A DNA stretch of 64,000 nt from Actinomycetales bacterium (GTDB lineage: Bacteria; Actinomycetota; Actinomycetes; Actinomycetales; Dermatophilaceae): assembly GCA_016715285.1 (NCBI GenBank), contig JADKAO010000009.1, forward strand, positions 28,390-92,389, given 5' to 3'. How positions within the stretch are numbered: position 1 is the stretch's first letter; each line of letters opens with the position of its first letter. The translations under genes and the position numbers were made by a program. The notes below the pieces were generated by a model. That model was not told where the DNA came from and ran no database searches. It was given only the letters and a program-made list of their open reading frames with translations. This document shows, piece after piece, positions 16,651 to 25,413 of this stretch.

Positions 16651-19600
16651 ATGCAGCCCGTTGACCCCCGCGTCCTGCGCGTCATCCCCGAGGCCCGTCC
16701 GATCATGGCGGGCCTCGGGGCTGTCGGCATCGCGCAGGGCGTCCTCGCGGTAGCGCAGGCGTTCGCCGTCAGCCACTTGGTTGTCACGGTGGTGCGTCCT
16801 GGTGACCCTGGTGCCCTGCGCGCGGCGATGGTGTGGGTCGGGTTCGTGCTCGCGGCGCGAGGAGTCTTGGGGTGGACTGCCCAGGTGTATGCCGCCCGCG
16901 CCGGCTTGCGCGTCTCGGCGTCAGTTCGCGAGCGCCTCCTTGCCCGCTGGCTCGGTATGCCGCTCGACGGCCTGTCCGCGCCGGCTGAGGCCGCCACCCT
17001 GGCGACTCAGGGAGCGACGACGATCGAGCCCTATATCGCCCGGTTCTTGCCAGCCCTCGTGGGGGCGGTTGTGCTGCCGATCGGCGTGGTGGCAACGATC
17101 CTCACCCTCGATTGGGTGAGCGCGCTCATCGTCGTGCTGACGGTGCCTTTGCTGCCGGTGTTTGCTGCGCTGATCGGGCGGGCGACGGCGGACGAGACTG
17201 AGAAGCGGTGGCAAGCGCTGCGGAGTCTCGCCGGGCACTATCTTGACGTCGTCCGGGGGCTACCGACTCTGGTGGCCTATGGGCGGGCCGATCGGCAAGG
17301 CGCCACCATCCGGCAGGTGAGCGAGCGGCACCGGGAAGCAACGATGGCGACGCTACGAATCGCGTTCCTGTCGTCGGCTGCGTTGGAGTTGTTGGCGTCG
17401 GTGTCGGTGGCGATTGTTGCCGTGACGGTCGGGTTGCGACTGACCAACGGGACGATGGATCTGGCCGCTGGGTTGGTCTGCATTTTGCTTGCACCCGAGG
17501 CGTATTGGCCAATCCGACGGGTTGGTGCCGAGTATCACGCGGCCGCTGATGGGGCTGCTGCTCTGACAGCGGCGCTCGATGAATTGACGGCTGAGACGGA
17601 GTCGCTTGTCCCCGGCAACGAGGGTTTCACCGGATCGCTCACCATCACGATCGACCAGCTGACCTACGCGTATCCCGGGAGCGAGCGGGCGGTCATCGAG
17701 TCACTGGATCTGTCGTTGACGGGGCCAGGTTTGGTCGCCATCACTGGCCCGTCTGGCGTCGGCAAGACGACGTTGCTTGAGCTCATCGCCGGCTTGCGGC
17801 GTCCGAGCCAGGGGCGTGTTGTGTGCCAGCAGGAGTCTGGGCGAGCTGCCGTGCATGTCGTGTCGCAACGCCCGCTGATCGTTGCTGCGACTCTCCGCGA
17901 CAACCTCACCTTGGGGACCTCGGACACTCGAGCTCCCGGCCGCGCGCCCGACGATGACGAAGCCCAGCGTCAGGCACTGCGCAACCTCCTGACCCGGGTT
18001 GGCTTGCCCGCTGAACTCCTTGACTCCCCACTCGGCGACGACGGTTTTGGGCTGTCAGCTGGCCAGCGAGCCAGGCTGGCGCTCGGGCGCGCCCTCCTGA
18101 GCGACGCTCCCATCGTCCTATTGGACGAACCCACCGCGCACCTCGACCCCGACTCAGTCACCGTGGCGCACGAGATCATTGCCGAGTTGGCCAAGGCCCG
18201 CCTCGTTGTCGTGGTCACCCACCGTCCCGAGTTGCTGGCCCTCGCTGACCACCACGTCGAACTCACCAACCGCTATGTCGAACTCACCGACCCCTGTGTG
18301 CCCCCGGCCGCAGTCTCACCGACCTCCCCCTCGGCTTGCCTGCCCTCCGAGCCGCTTGACCGGCCTTCCAACGCCAGTCAAGCGACACCAAGCCCAGTCA
18401 AGGACGACCAGCACCCGCCAAGCGAACCCCCAACCCAAGGCTCACCCGGTGATCCGTTCACGGTCACTGCTCCGGGAGTGCGCGGCGCGGCCATCCTCGG
18501 CGGGCTGGCCACAGCGAGCGGCATCGCGCTCACGGCCACGTCCGGTTGGCTCATCGTCGCGGCCAGCCACCAGCCGGTCATCCTCACCTTGCTCGCGGTC
18601 ATCGTGTCCGTCCGCACATTCGGCATCGCCCGGCCAGTCCTGCGTTACGCCGAACGCATCCGCTCCCACTCCGCCGCACTAGACCTGCTGGCACGCAGGC
18701 GCGTCACGGCATACGAGGCGCTTGTCCCCCTCACCCCCGCGCGACTCGGCCGCCGCTCCCGAGCCAGCGTCCTCACCGGGGTGGTGGAGGACCTCGAAGA
18801 CCACGTCTTCGCGACCGTCCGAGTCCGGGTCCCCGTCATCGGGGCGGTCATCGCGGGAGCGATCGCCGTCGCCGCGCTTGCGATCGTGATGCCCGCGGGC
18901 GCGCTCGTCGTCGCAGCCCTGCTCGGTGCGCACGCCCTCGTTGCCCGCCGCGGCCACCGACTCGAAGTCACGGCCCAAACGACCTGGCTCCGCGCGCGCG
19001 CCGAGATCGCGCGCATCACCTCACTCGTGACGGGGTATGCCGGTGAGTTGCGTGGGCTCGGTGGCGGCCAGCAGGCGTTGGCTTGGGTCCGCGACGCCCA
19101 CGCCGATCTCGCTCGCGCGTCCTCGCGGCTCGCGCGAGCTAACGGATCGACGGTGGCGCTCGGCCACATCGTCACCGCAGTTGGCACCCTTGCCGCGGCA
19201 GCCGTGGCGAGTTGGGCTGTCTCAATTGGGGTGTCCGACGCGGTGGCCGCCGTCGTGGTCCTCGTCCCGCTGGCTATTGGCGAAGGCTTTGTCGGGCTGC
19301 CTGATGCCATGAGCGCGTGGGCCCGAGCCGACGGCAGCAAGAACCGACTTCGCGACCTTCTCGCCCAGCCACCCGCTGTCACCGATCCTGCTGGCACTAA
19401 CCGCACAATCAGCGCTCGCCAGTCGGCAACCAGCAACCCTGGAGGAGCGGGGGCCGAGCGATGGGAGGCCGGGGCGAAGGATGGAGCGGACGGCATACCT
19501 GCTGGTGTGCCTGAGCTTGAACTACGCGGGCTCGGGGCGCGCTGGTCTGCCATCCCCGACGCGCAACTCGACCTCGCAGCGACCACGCTGCGTATCCCTC

Positions 19601-20205
19601 CCGGGGAACACCTCGTCCTCACCGGCGCGAACGGCGCCGGCAAGAGCACCCTGCTGGCCGTCCTCGCCCGCTACCTCGACCCGGCCGTGGGCTCCTATTC
19701 GATGGGCGGGCACGACGTCCGCACCGTGCCGCTCGCGGCGACTCGGTCAAGGCTCGCGATCGTCGACGACGAGCCCCACATTTTCGCCTCGACCCTGCGC
19801 GAGAACCTCCGCCTCGCCCGCCCCCTCGCGACCGACGAGGACCTCATCGGGGCACTCACGCTCGCCGGACTCACCAGCTGGTATGCCGCCCTGCCCGCGG
19901 GACTCGACACGATGCTCGGGGCTGGTGGGCGCGGGGTGTCCGGCGGCGAACGCGCCCGTCTGGCCGTCGCTCGCGCCCACGTCTCCGGCCGCCCGATCAT
20001 CCTGCTCGATGAGCCCGTTGCTCACCTCGATCACGCGACCGCAGTCGAGGTGCTGCGCGACGTGCGCCGCGGGTTTGCCGGCCGGACCGTCGTCATGGTG
20101 AGCCACCGTCCCGATGGCGTGGACGACTTTGACCGGGTGATTGATCTCGGTTCTGCCGCAAGCGATCTCGGTTCTGCCGCAAGCGATCTCGGTTCAGACG
20201 AATAG
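16651..20205 (+). CDS. cydDC: Fused thiol reductant ABC exporter CydDC
   Basis: A 1184-residue single chain joining the two halves of the CydDC exporter, which is needed for cytochrome bd assembly. The CydD half has Walker A G-P-S-G-V-G-K-T-T near residue 366, signature L-S-A-G-Q-R-A-R and Walker B V-L-L-D-E-P-T-A-H-L-D. A proline/serine-rich linker covers about residues 545-605. The CydC half has Walker A G-A-N-G-A-G-K-S-T near 991, signature V-S-G-G-E-R-A-R and I-L-L-D-E-P-V-A-H-L-D. Separate genes of 550-590 residues each are the common layout. The ATG at 16651 is preferred to a TTG nine bases earlier. The last codons are a 21-bp repeat and overlap the convergent gene by 12 bp. Confidence 0.93.
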   Translation: MQPVDPRVLRVIPEARPIMAGLGAVGIAQGVLAVAQAFAVSHLVVTVVRPGDPGALRAAMVWVGFVLAARGVLGWTAQVYAARAGLRVSASVRERLLARWLGMPLDGLSAPAEAATLATQGATTIEPYIARFLPALVGAVVLPIGVVATILTLDWVSALIVVLTVPLLPVFAALIGRATADETEKRWQALRSLAGHYLDVVRGLPTLVAYGRADRQGATIRQVSERHREATMATLRIAFLSSAALELLASVSVAIVAVTVGLRLTNGTMDLAAGLVCILLAPEAYWPIRRVGAEYHAAADGAAALTAALDELTAETESLVPGNEGFTGSLTITIDQLTYAYPGSERAVIESLDLSLTGPGLVAITGPSGVGKTTLLELIAGLRRPSQGRVVCQQESGRAAVHVVSQRPLIVAATLRDNLTLGTSDTRAPGRAPDDDEAQRQALRNLLTRVGLPAELLDSPLGDDGFGLSAGQRARLALGRALLSDAPIVLLDEPTAHLDPDSVTVAHEIIAELAKARLVVVVTHRPELLALADHHVELTNRYVELTDPCVPPAAVSPTSPSACLPSEPLDRPSNASQATPSPVKDDQHPPSEPPTQGSPGDPFTVTAPGVRGAAILGGLATASGIALTATSGWLIVAASHQPVILTLLAVIVSVRTFGIARPVLRYAERIRSHSAALDLLARRRVTAYEALVPLTPARLGRRSRASVLTGVVEDLEDHVFATVRVRVPVIGAVIAGAIAVAALAIVMPAGALVVAALLGAHALVARRGHRLEVTAQTTWLRARAEIARITSLVTGYAGELRGLGGGQQALAWVRDAHADLARASSRLARANGSTVALGHIVTAVGTLAAAAVASWAVSIGVSDAVAAVVVLVPLAIGEGFVGLPDAMSAWARADGSKNRLRDLLAQPPAVTDPAGTNRTISARQSATSNPGGAGAERWEAGAKDGADGIPAGVPELELRGLGARWSAIPDAQLDLAATTLRIPPGEHLVLTGANGAGKSTLLAVLARYLDPAVGSYSMGGHDVRTVPLAATRSRLAIVDDEPHIFASTLRENLRLARPLATDEDLIGALTLAGLTSWYAALPAGLDTMLGAGGRGVSGGERARLAVARAHVSGRPIILLDEPVAHLDHATAVEVLRDVRRGFAGRTVVMVSHRPDGVDDFDRVIDLGSAASDLGSAASDLGSDE

Positions 20206-20916
20206 GGCGCGCACGATGAGCACCACTCCGGCAATCGCGCAGAACGCCAACACGGCCGCACGCATTCGGGCCTCGTCGAGCAGTTTGCGTGCGGGCCCCG
20301 CCGCAAGATAGCCAGCCAGGACGAACGGCGCCCAGATCGCTGCCGCGCGGACATGGGACCAGTCCAGCTGGCCCGAGGGCACCAAACCGAGGATGGACAA
20401 GGTTCCGCCAGCGAGGAAAGACAAGGCCAACGTCGACCGCAGCCGATCAGGTCGCTCGTGTTGGAAGAGCAGGGCAACAAACGGCCCACCGACCGCGGCC
20501 GACGAGCCCGTGACCCCGGAGAGCGCACCGGCGACAAGGGCGTTGCGCCGTGTCGGACGCACGTCGACGCGACGGACGGACAGCCCTGCCGTCATGAGGA
20601 TGAGCATGCCCAGCATGAACCCCAGCCACGCTTTGTTGAGCACGAGCACGAGCCAGACGCCCATCGGTGTTGTGACCGCACGGGCGAGCACGGTCCAGCC
20701 GAGCGGGCGCCAATGGATGTCGACGCCATCGCGGACCAACTGGATGGTGGGGAGGATGAACCCATTGAGCACCAATGCGCCCGGCATTAGATCCGGCGCG
20801 AAGATCACGACCGCCGGCCCCGCGATGACGTTGATCCCGAATCCCACGGATGACTGGACAAACGCGCCGGCGAACAAGACCAGCCCGAGCACTAGCTCGA
20901 TCGTCAAGGGAGACAT
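20194..20916 (-). CDS. TauE/SafE (DUF81) family membrane transporter
   Basis: A 240-residue protein with about eight hydrophobic segments. The start L-V-L-G-L-V-L-F-A-G-A-F-V-Q-S-S-V-G-F-G and the second-half repeat A-L-V-A-G-A-L-S-G-V-T-G-S-S-A-A-V-G-G-P are the two internally repeated halves typical of TauE/SafE. The family is linked to export of sulfite and organosulfur anions; the substrate here is unknown. The ATG at 20916 is chosen because upstream sequence in this frame has no similarity and overlaps bioB. Its 3' end overlaps cydDC. Confidence 0.87.
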   Translation of the reverse strand: MSPLTIELVLGLVLFAGAFVQSSVGFGINVIAGPAVVIFAPDLMPGALVLNGFILPTIQLVRDGVDIHWRPLGWTVLARAVTTPMGVWLVLVLNKAWLGFMLGMLILMTAGLSVRRVDVRPTRRNALVAGALSGVTGSSAAVGGPFVALLFQHERPDRLRSTLALSFLAGGTLSILGLVPSGQLDWSHVRAAAIWAPFVLAGYLAAGPARKLLDEARMRAAVLAFCAIAGVVLIVRALFV

Positions 20917-21035
20917 AGGGTCACCCACCCATATGGTCGGTGACGATGGGCATAGAGCCACGATAACCGGCGCACATCCACCCGGCGCTGAGCGGCAGGC
21001 GACGGAAGTGGACGGCATACGGAAGAATCGACCGT

Positions 21036-22088
21036 GTGACCACTGAGGCGACCGAAACCGCACCCGGCCGAGACGACACCCAGCCCCAAGACGCGCAAGA
21101 CATCGTCGCGATCGCGCGCGAGCAAGTGTTGGAGCGCGGTGAGCGGCTGACCTACGACCAGATTCTGGCGGTGCTACGGACCCCGGACGAGCAACTCGAG
21201 GAGTTGCTGGCGCTCGCGCACGAGGTGCGGATGCGGTTCATGGGGCCGGATGTCGAGGTCGAGGGAATCATCAGCCTCAAGACCGGCGGCTGCCCTGAGG
21301 ACTGCCACTTCTGTTCGCAGAGTGGACAATTCACGTCACCGGTGCGCTCGGTGTGGCTCAACATCCCGGAGCTGGTGCGCGCCGCCAAGCTGACGCGCGA
21401 CACGGGCGCGAGCGAGTTCTGCATCGTCGCGGCAGTGCGCGGGCCAGACGAGAAGCTCATGGAGCAGATGCGCGCCGCCGTCGCCGCGATCAAGGCATCG
21501 GTCGAAATCCACGTTGCCGCATCGCTCGGCATGCTGACCCCCGAGCAGGCCCAAGAGCTCGCCGACATGGGCATTCACCGTTACAACCACAACCTCGAAG
21601 CCGGCCGCTCCTACTTCCCGAATGTCGTCACGACGCACACCTGGGACGAGCGGTGGGAGACCTGCCAACTCGTCAAGGACACCGGCATGGAGTTGTGCTG
21701 CGGCGGCCTGGTCGGAATGGGCGAGACCCTGGAGCAGCGCGCTGAACTCGCCGATCAACTCGGTGAACTCGAACCGCACGAGGTGCCGCTCAACTTCCTC
21801 AACCCCCGCCCGGGTACTCCCTTCGGCGATCTGCCGGTGATGCCCGCCAATGACGCGCTGCGCTGCATCGCCGCCTTCCGGCTCGCCTTGCCCCGCACGA
21901 TCCTGCGGTATGCCGGCGGCCGCGAACTCACCCTCGGTGACCTCGGCACCCGCGACGGTTTGTTGGGCGGGATCAACGCGGTCATCGTCGGCAACTACCT
22001 GACGACCCTCGGTCGCGACCCTAAGGCTGACTTGGCGCTGCTCGACGAGTTGCAGATGCCCATCAAGGCCCTGTCCGACACCTTCTGA
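21036..22088 (+). CDS. bioB: Biotin synthase
   Basis: A 350-residue radical SAM enzyme inserting sulfur into dethiobiotin, the last step of biotin synthesis. The CxxxCxxC cluster motif is in G-G-C-P-E-D-C-H-F-C-S-Q-S near residue 87. R-Y-N-H-N-L-E, G-L-V-G-M-G-E-T, L-N-P-R-P-G-T-P and R-T-I-L-R-Y-A-G-G-R-E are also present. The GTG at 21036 begins T-T-E-A-T. A CGGCATAC motif lies just upstream. The next gene, 12 bp on, encodes its accessory protein BsaP. Confidence 0.95.
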   Translation: MTTEATETAPGRDDTQPQDAQDIVAIAREQVLERGERLTYDQILAVLRTPDEQLEELLALAHEVRMRFMGPDVEVEGIISLKTGGCPEDCHFCSQSGQFTSPVRSVWLNIPELVRAAKLTRDTGASEFCIVAAVRGPDEKLMEQMRAAVAAIKASVEIHVAASLGMLTPEQAQELADMGIHRYNHNLEAGRSYFPNVVTTHTWDERWETCQLVKDTGMELCCGGLVGMGETLEQRAELADQLGELEPHEVPLNFLNPRPGTPFGDLPVMPANDALRCIAAFRLALPRTILRYAGGRELTLGDLGTRDGLLGGINAVIVGNYLTTLGRDPKADLALLDELQMPIKALSDTF

Positions 22089-22100
22089 TCGGTCGTCCTG

Positions 22101-22349
22101 ATGTCTTCCGCTCCCACGCTGGACGAGGGTTCCGCCGTCTTCTGTCCCCGTTGTGGGTCACCTTTAGCGGGGACCGACCCGGCCGCTGATCCCAACCACG
22201 CCGTATGCCGTGCCGCTCTCGCTCTCGAGCCGCCACGCTATTGCTCTCGCTGTCGGCGCCGTATGGTCGTGCAGATCACGCCGAGCGACTGGACCGCACG
22301 CTGCGTCGAACACGGTGAACAAACTGCGTCAACGTGGACGCCGTCCTAA
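22101..22349 (+). CDS. bsaP: Biotin synthase auxiliary protein
   Basis: An 82-residue cysteine-rich protein directly after bioB. Pattern seen: F-C-P-R-C-G, a middle cysteine, P-R-Y-C-S-R-C-R-R-R-M-V-V-Q-I-T-P, then W-x-A-R-C-x-x-H. This matches the small actinobacterial protein in the mycobacterial bio operon (Rv1590 type), reported as an iron-sulfur accessory needed for BioB activity. Identification rests on the motif pattern plus the gene pair. It is easily missed because of its length. Co-transcription with bioB is almost certain. Confidence 0.85.
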   Translation: MSSAPTLDEGSAVFCPRCGSPLAGTDPAADPNHAVCRAALALEPPRYCSRCRRRMVVQITPSDWTARCVEHGEQTASTWTPS

Positions 22350-22402
22350 GCCCGAGCCGCCGATTGCCTGAAGCTCACCTGCCTCAAACTTGGGGTCTTC
22401 AT

Positions 22403-22476
22403 GCGTGTGGGGCAACGCAAGCACTGCCCCTGTAGTGGGGCAATGCAAAGGGGGCACAGCCCCTTCTCCGTTCCTT
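22403..22476. terminator. Hairpins between convergent bsaP and modC
   Basis: GGGGCA pairs with TGCCCC over a 10-nt loop (about 22410-22431), and AAGGGG pairs with CCCCTT at about 22448-22466. The element GTGGGGCAAYGCAA is repeated twice. The rest of the 185-bp gap shows no gene. Confidence 0.45.
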
Positions 22477-22534
22477 GCGAGTTCCCGGCGCATCAAGGGG
22501 GTCCCTCGTCAAGGCGCCCGTGGAGTGGCTGCCG

Positions 22535-23686
22535 CTAAGCCGGGTAGACAGACACTTCTGACGCTTTGACGCAGGCCCACACAGTGCCACCAGCCCGGAG
22601 GCCAAGCTCAATGACTGCGGCGATGGTGACCTCAGCGACAACGTCAGCCGGCGATGAACCGGGAGAGCTCACCTCCCGGGTCAAGCGGACGCGAGCGGTT
22701 TGACCCAACACCTCAACAGCCACAACCTGCAGCTCCCAACAGTTGCGCGGCGAACCCTCCGGCCGCGCGAGGTAGAGGGCAACGGCCCGGGGCGCAAAAG
22801 CTGCCCAGACCGGCCCGGCATACTCGTGCGGTTGGGTCGAGATGGTGCCGCTCGCGATGGCGACGCCACCCGGAACTGCCTGTCCGGCATACACATTGAG
22901 CCCAACGACCTGCGCGACATAACGGTCCCGCGGCCTCGTCACCACCTCGTGTGGGGTGCCGACCTGCCCGACTCGGCCGCCGTCAACAAAGACGAGGCGG
23001 TCCGCCAAGGTGAGCGCGTCGAGTGGGTCGTGGGTCACCATGAGGGTGACACCGGGGTATGCCGCGAGCCGCCGGCGGAGTTCGACGCGCACCTCGCCGC
23101 GGGTGGCGGGGTCGAGCGCGGCGAGAGGTTCGTCGAGGAGCAGGATCGCCGGGTCGGTCGCCAGTGCTCGGGCGAGAGCGACCCGTTGCGCTTGGCCATG
23201 GGACAGCTCGTGCGGGCGGCGGTCGGCGAGGTCGAGCACTCCGAGCGCGGCGAGTTCGTGACGCGCGCGCTCGTGGGCGGCGGCCTTGGTCGCGCCTCGG
23301 GCGAGGGGGCCGAAGGCGACATTCCGCAGCGCGCTCAGGTGCGGGAAGAGCAGATGGTCGGCCAAGACGAGTCCGGTATGCCGTCCGCTCGCCTCCCGCG
23401 CGAACCGCTCCGGCGCCGACCGCTCCGGCGCGAACCGCTCCCGCGGGCGGAGGGCAGTGCCGGTGTTGTCTTCGAGGCCGCCGATCTGTGCCCAGGTCTC
23501 GGCGCCGACGCGGATGTGCCCGGCATCGAGCGCGACGAGGCCCGCGAGCGCGAGCAGGGCGGTCGTCTTCCCCGATCCGTTTGGACCCAAGATGGCGATG
23601 GTTTCGCCAGGCTGGGCGCAGAGAGCCGCGTCGAGGACAAAGTCGCCGCGCCGCACGACGAGGCGCGCGTCAAGACCAGTCGTCAT
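22535..23686 (-). CDS. modC: Molybdate ABC transporter ATP-binding protein
   Basis: A 383-residue ATPase of the molybdate importer. Walker A G-P-N-G-S-G-K-T-T, signature L-S-H-G-Q-A-Q-R-V-A-L-A-R-A and Walker B I-L-L-L-D-E-P-L-A-A-L-D are present, with a C-terminal TOBE-like domain. Odd points: between Walker A and the signature there is an insert encoded by a 15-bp triple repeat (about 23400-23444). The usual Q-loop F-Q-D reads L-A-D in V-L-A-D-H-L-L-F-P-H-L, so the Q-loop glutamine seems to be missing. The ATG at 23686 overlaps the end of modB by 4 bp. Confidence 0.87.
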   Translation of the reverse strand: MTTGLDARLVVRRGDFVLDAALCAQPGETIAILGPNGSGKTTALLALAGLVALDAGHIRVGAETWAQIGGLEDNTGTALRPRERFAPERSAPERFAREASGRHTGLVLADHLLFPHLSALRNVAFGPLARGATKAAAHERARHELAALGVLDLADRRPHELSHGQAQRVALARALATDPAILLLDEPLAALDPATRGEVRVELRRRLAAYPGVTLMVTHDPLDALTLADRLVFVDGGRVGQVGTPHEVVTRPRDRYVAQVVGLNVYAGQAVPGGVAIASGTISTQPHEYAGPVWAAFAPRAVALYLARPEGSPRNCWELQVVAVEVLGQTARVRLTREVSSPGSSPADVVAEVTIAAVIELGLRAGGTVWACVKASEVSVYPA

Positions 23687-24504
23687 CGCAGCCACCGCCC
23701 GCGCATCACGCCGAGAACACTGACGCACAACCCCAGCATCAACACACTCAGCGCCAGCGCGGCCTGCGGGTCACTGTCGAGGGCGACATAGACCGCCAAG
23801 GGCGCGGTTTGGGTTGTGCCCGTGAAGTTGCCGGCGAACGTGATCGTTGCCCCGAACTCCCCCAACGCACGCGCCCACGCGAGTGCGGCCCCGCCCGCTA
23901 CGCCCGGCAGTGTCAACGGGATCGCAACCTGCCCGAAGATGCGCAACGGCGAGGCACCCAAGGTCGCCGCGACCTGGTCCAGACGTTCGTCGACCGAGCG
24001 CATCGAACCCTCGACCGCCACGACGTAAAAGGGCAGGGAGACAAAGGTTTGCGCCAACACGACGGCGACGGGAGTGAAGGGGATCGTCACCCCGATGAGC
24101 TGCGCGACCGGCATACCGACCAGGCCGTTGCGACCGTAAGCCATGAGGAGCGCGACACCGCCGACGACCGGCGGCAACACCAGGGGTACGGTCACGAGCG
24201 CGCGCACCCAGCCCGCCCAACGGCTGCGCGACCGGGCGAGCACCCACGCCAGCGGGGTCCCGAGGACGGCGGCGAGGAGCGTCGTCACGGTTGCCGTGAT
24301 GAGCGACAGCCGCACCGCGGGCCACACGAGGGGGCTCGTGAGCCGGCTCGGTAGCCCCGTCCAGTCGACCCGGAGCAGCAACGCCACCAGCGGCACGACG
24401 ATCACCGCGACCGCTACTGCGCTCAGCGCCACGAGGGTGCGGCGGCCGGGCCCCAAGGGCCGGGCGCGACGGAAGGCGCGTCGGCGCTGGGAGGTGGGCC
24501 TCAC
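23683..24504 (-). CDS. modB: Molybdate ABC transporter permease
   Basis: A 273-residue inner-membrane permease with a basic N-terminus and about six helices. V-L-P-P-V-V-G-G-V-A-L-L and the EAA-type loop A-A-T-L-G-A-S-P-L-R-I-F support ModB, as does A-L-G-E-F-G-A-T-I-T-F-A-G-N. It overlaps modA and modC by 4 bp on either side (translational coupling). Confidence 0.9.
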   Translation of the reverse strand: MRPTSQRRRAFRRARPLGPGRRTLVALSAVAVAVIVVPLVALLLRVDWTGLPSRLTSPLVWPAVRLSLITATVTTLLAAVLGTPLAWVLARSRSRWAGWVRALVTVPLVLPPVVGGVALLMAYGRNGLVGMPVAQLIGVTIPFTPVAVVLAQTFVSLPFYVVAVEGSMRSVDERLDQVAATLGASPLRIFGQVAIPLTLPGVAGGAALAWARALGEFGATITFAGNFTGTTQTAPLAVYVALDSDPQAALALSVLMLGLCVSVLGVMRGRWLR

Positions 24505-25310
24505 GGCATACCGAAGCCTGCCCGGGACCAGACCGGACGTGCCTCCGCCGCGCTCAACGCCACGAACAACTCCGCCGCGCCGGGGGCTTCAGTGAGTTGC
24601 ACGAGCGGGTAGGCGAGGCTGACGTTGTGCTCCGGCGGGATGGGTATGCCGTGCACCGCAGCGCCCGCGCTCACGACGTCGGAGTGATAAACGATAGCCA
24701 CATCAACTTCGCCGAGCTGGAGCTTGGCGAGGGTGGCGCGGGCGTCGAGCTCGCGGGAGACCAGATGCGGGGTGACACCTGCCTTCGTGAAGGCGGCGTC
24801 CGCAGCTTCACCGCAGGGTGCGGACGCGACGCACGCGACCACCTTGACGGCTGGCGAGGCGAGGTCAGCAAGGCGCGCGACCTGCGCGGGATTGCTTGCA
24901 GGAGTCGCAATTTCCAGGACGTTGGTTGCGACAGTCACCTTACGGCGCGCGCTTAGCGCGCCCGGGAGGCCCGACAACGACGCATCGCCAGCGAGGACCA
25001 GGAGATCGGCGGGCGCGCCTGCTGCGGCCTGCTGCACCAGGGTCGTGCTTGACCCCGCACTCACTCGAACTGTCGTCCCCGGATGGCTCGCCTCGAACTT
25101 CTTAGCGAGTTCGGCCACCGGGCCAGCTGCCGAAGAGGCCGCGAGCACCGTGATGACGCGCGGCCCCGGGGTCTGAGCGGAGCCACTCGCGCCATGGGCG
25201 GCCGGGCCGAGGCTCGCCGCCCCGCACCCCGCGAGCCCGGCCAGCACGGCGAGAACCGCGACCGCGAAGACTGTCGCAGCCGCCAGGGCGCCGGAACGGA
25301 TGCCAGGCAT
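24501..25310 (-). CDS. modA: Molybdate ABC transporter substrate-binding lipoprotein
   Basis: A 269-residue periplasmic-type binding protein. A hydrophobic leader ends in lipobox L-A-G-L-A-G-C, so it is lipid-anchored. The mature part has V-L-A-A-S-S-A-A-G-P, the anion-site S-A-G-S-S-T-T-L-V-Q-Q and A-P-A-D-L-L-V-L-A-G, typical of ModA. The start codon lies inside a GGTATGCC motif and the last codons plus stop lie in another (GGTATGCCGTGA). First gene of modABC, divergent from bioA; molybdenum regulation was not visible in the 100-bp gap. Confidence 0.9.
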   Translation of the reverse strand: MPGIRSGALAAATVFAVAVLAVLAGLAGCGAASLGPAAHGASGSAQTPGPRVITVLAASSAAGPVAELAKKFEASHPGTTVRVSAGSSTTLVQQAAAGAPADLLVLAGDASLSGLPGALSARRKVTVATNVLEIATPASNPAQVARLADLASPAVKVVACVASAPCGEAADAAFTKAGVTPHLVSRELDARATLAKLQLGEVDVAIVYHSDVVSAGAAVHGIPIPPEHNVSLAYPLVQLTEAPGAAELFVALSAAEARPVWSRAGFGMP

Positions 25311-25413
25311 ACCGGGACGCTAGCAGCGGCGTGCCGCTCGACATTCCCCCGGCGCAGATCCCGCGGACCAGGCAGTCCGGACGGCGACAGTGCTGTCACG
25401 GCAGACTAAGCGG

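Noticed and set aside
20917..21063. Longer N-terminus for the TauE/SafE protein
   Set aside because: The extra 49 residues lack hydrophobic or family character and overlap the start of bioB on the other strand.
23059..24354. Long open frame (431 codons) on the + strand opposite modC and modB
   Set aside because: It has arginine-rich, low-complexity translation with no family resemblance; modC and modB on the other strand have all expected motifs and 4-bp couplings.
25311..25413. Molybdenum- or biotin-responsive operator between modA and bioA
   Set aside because: No convincing dyad resembling ModE or biotin-repressor sites was found in this short gap.
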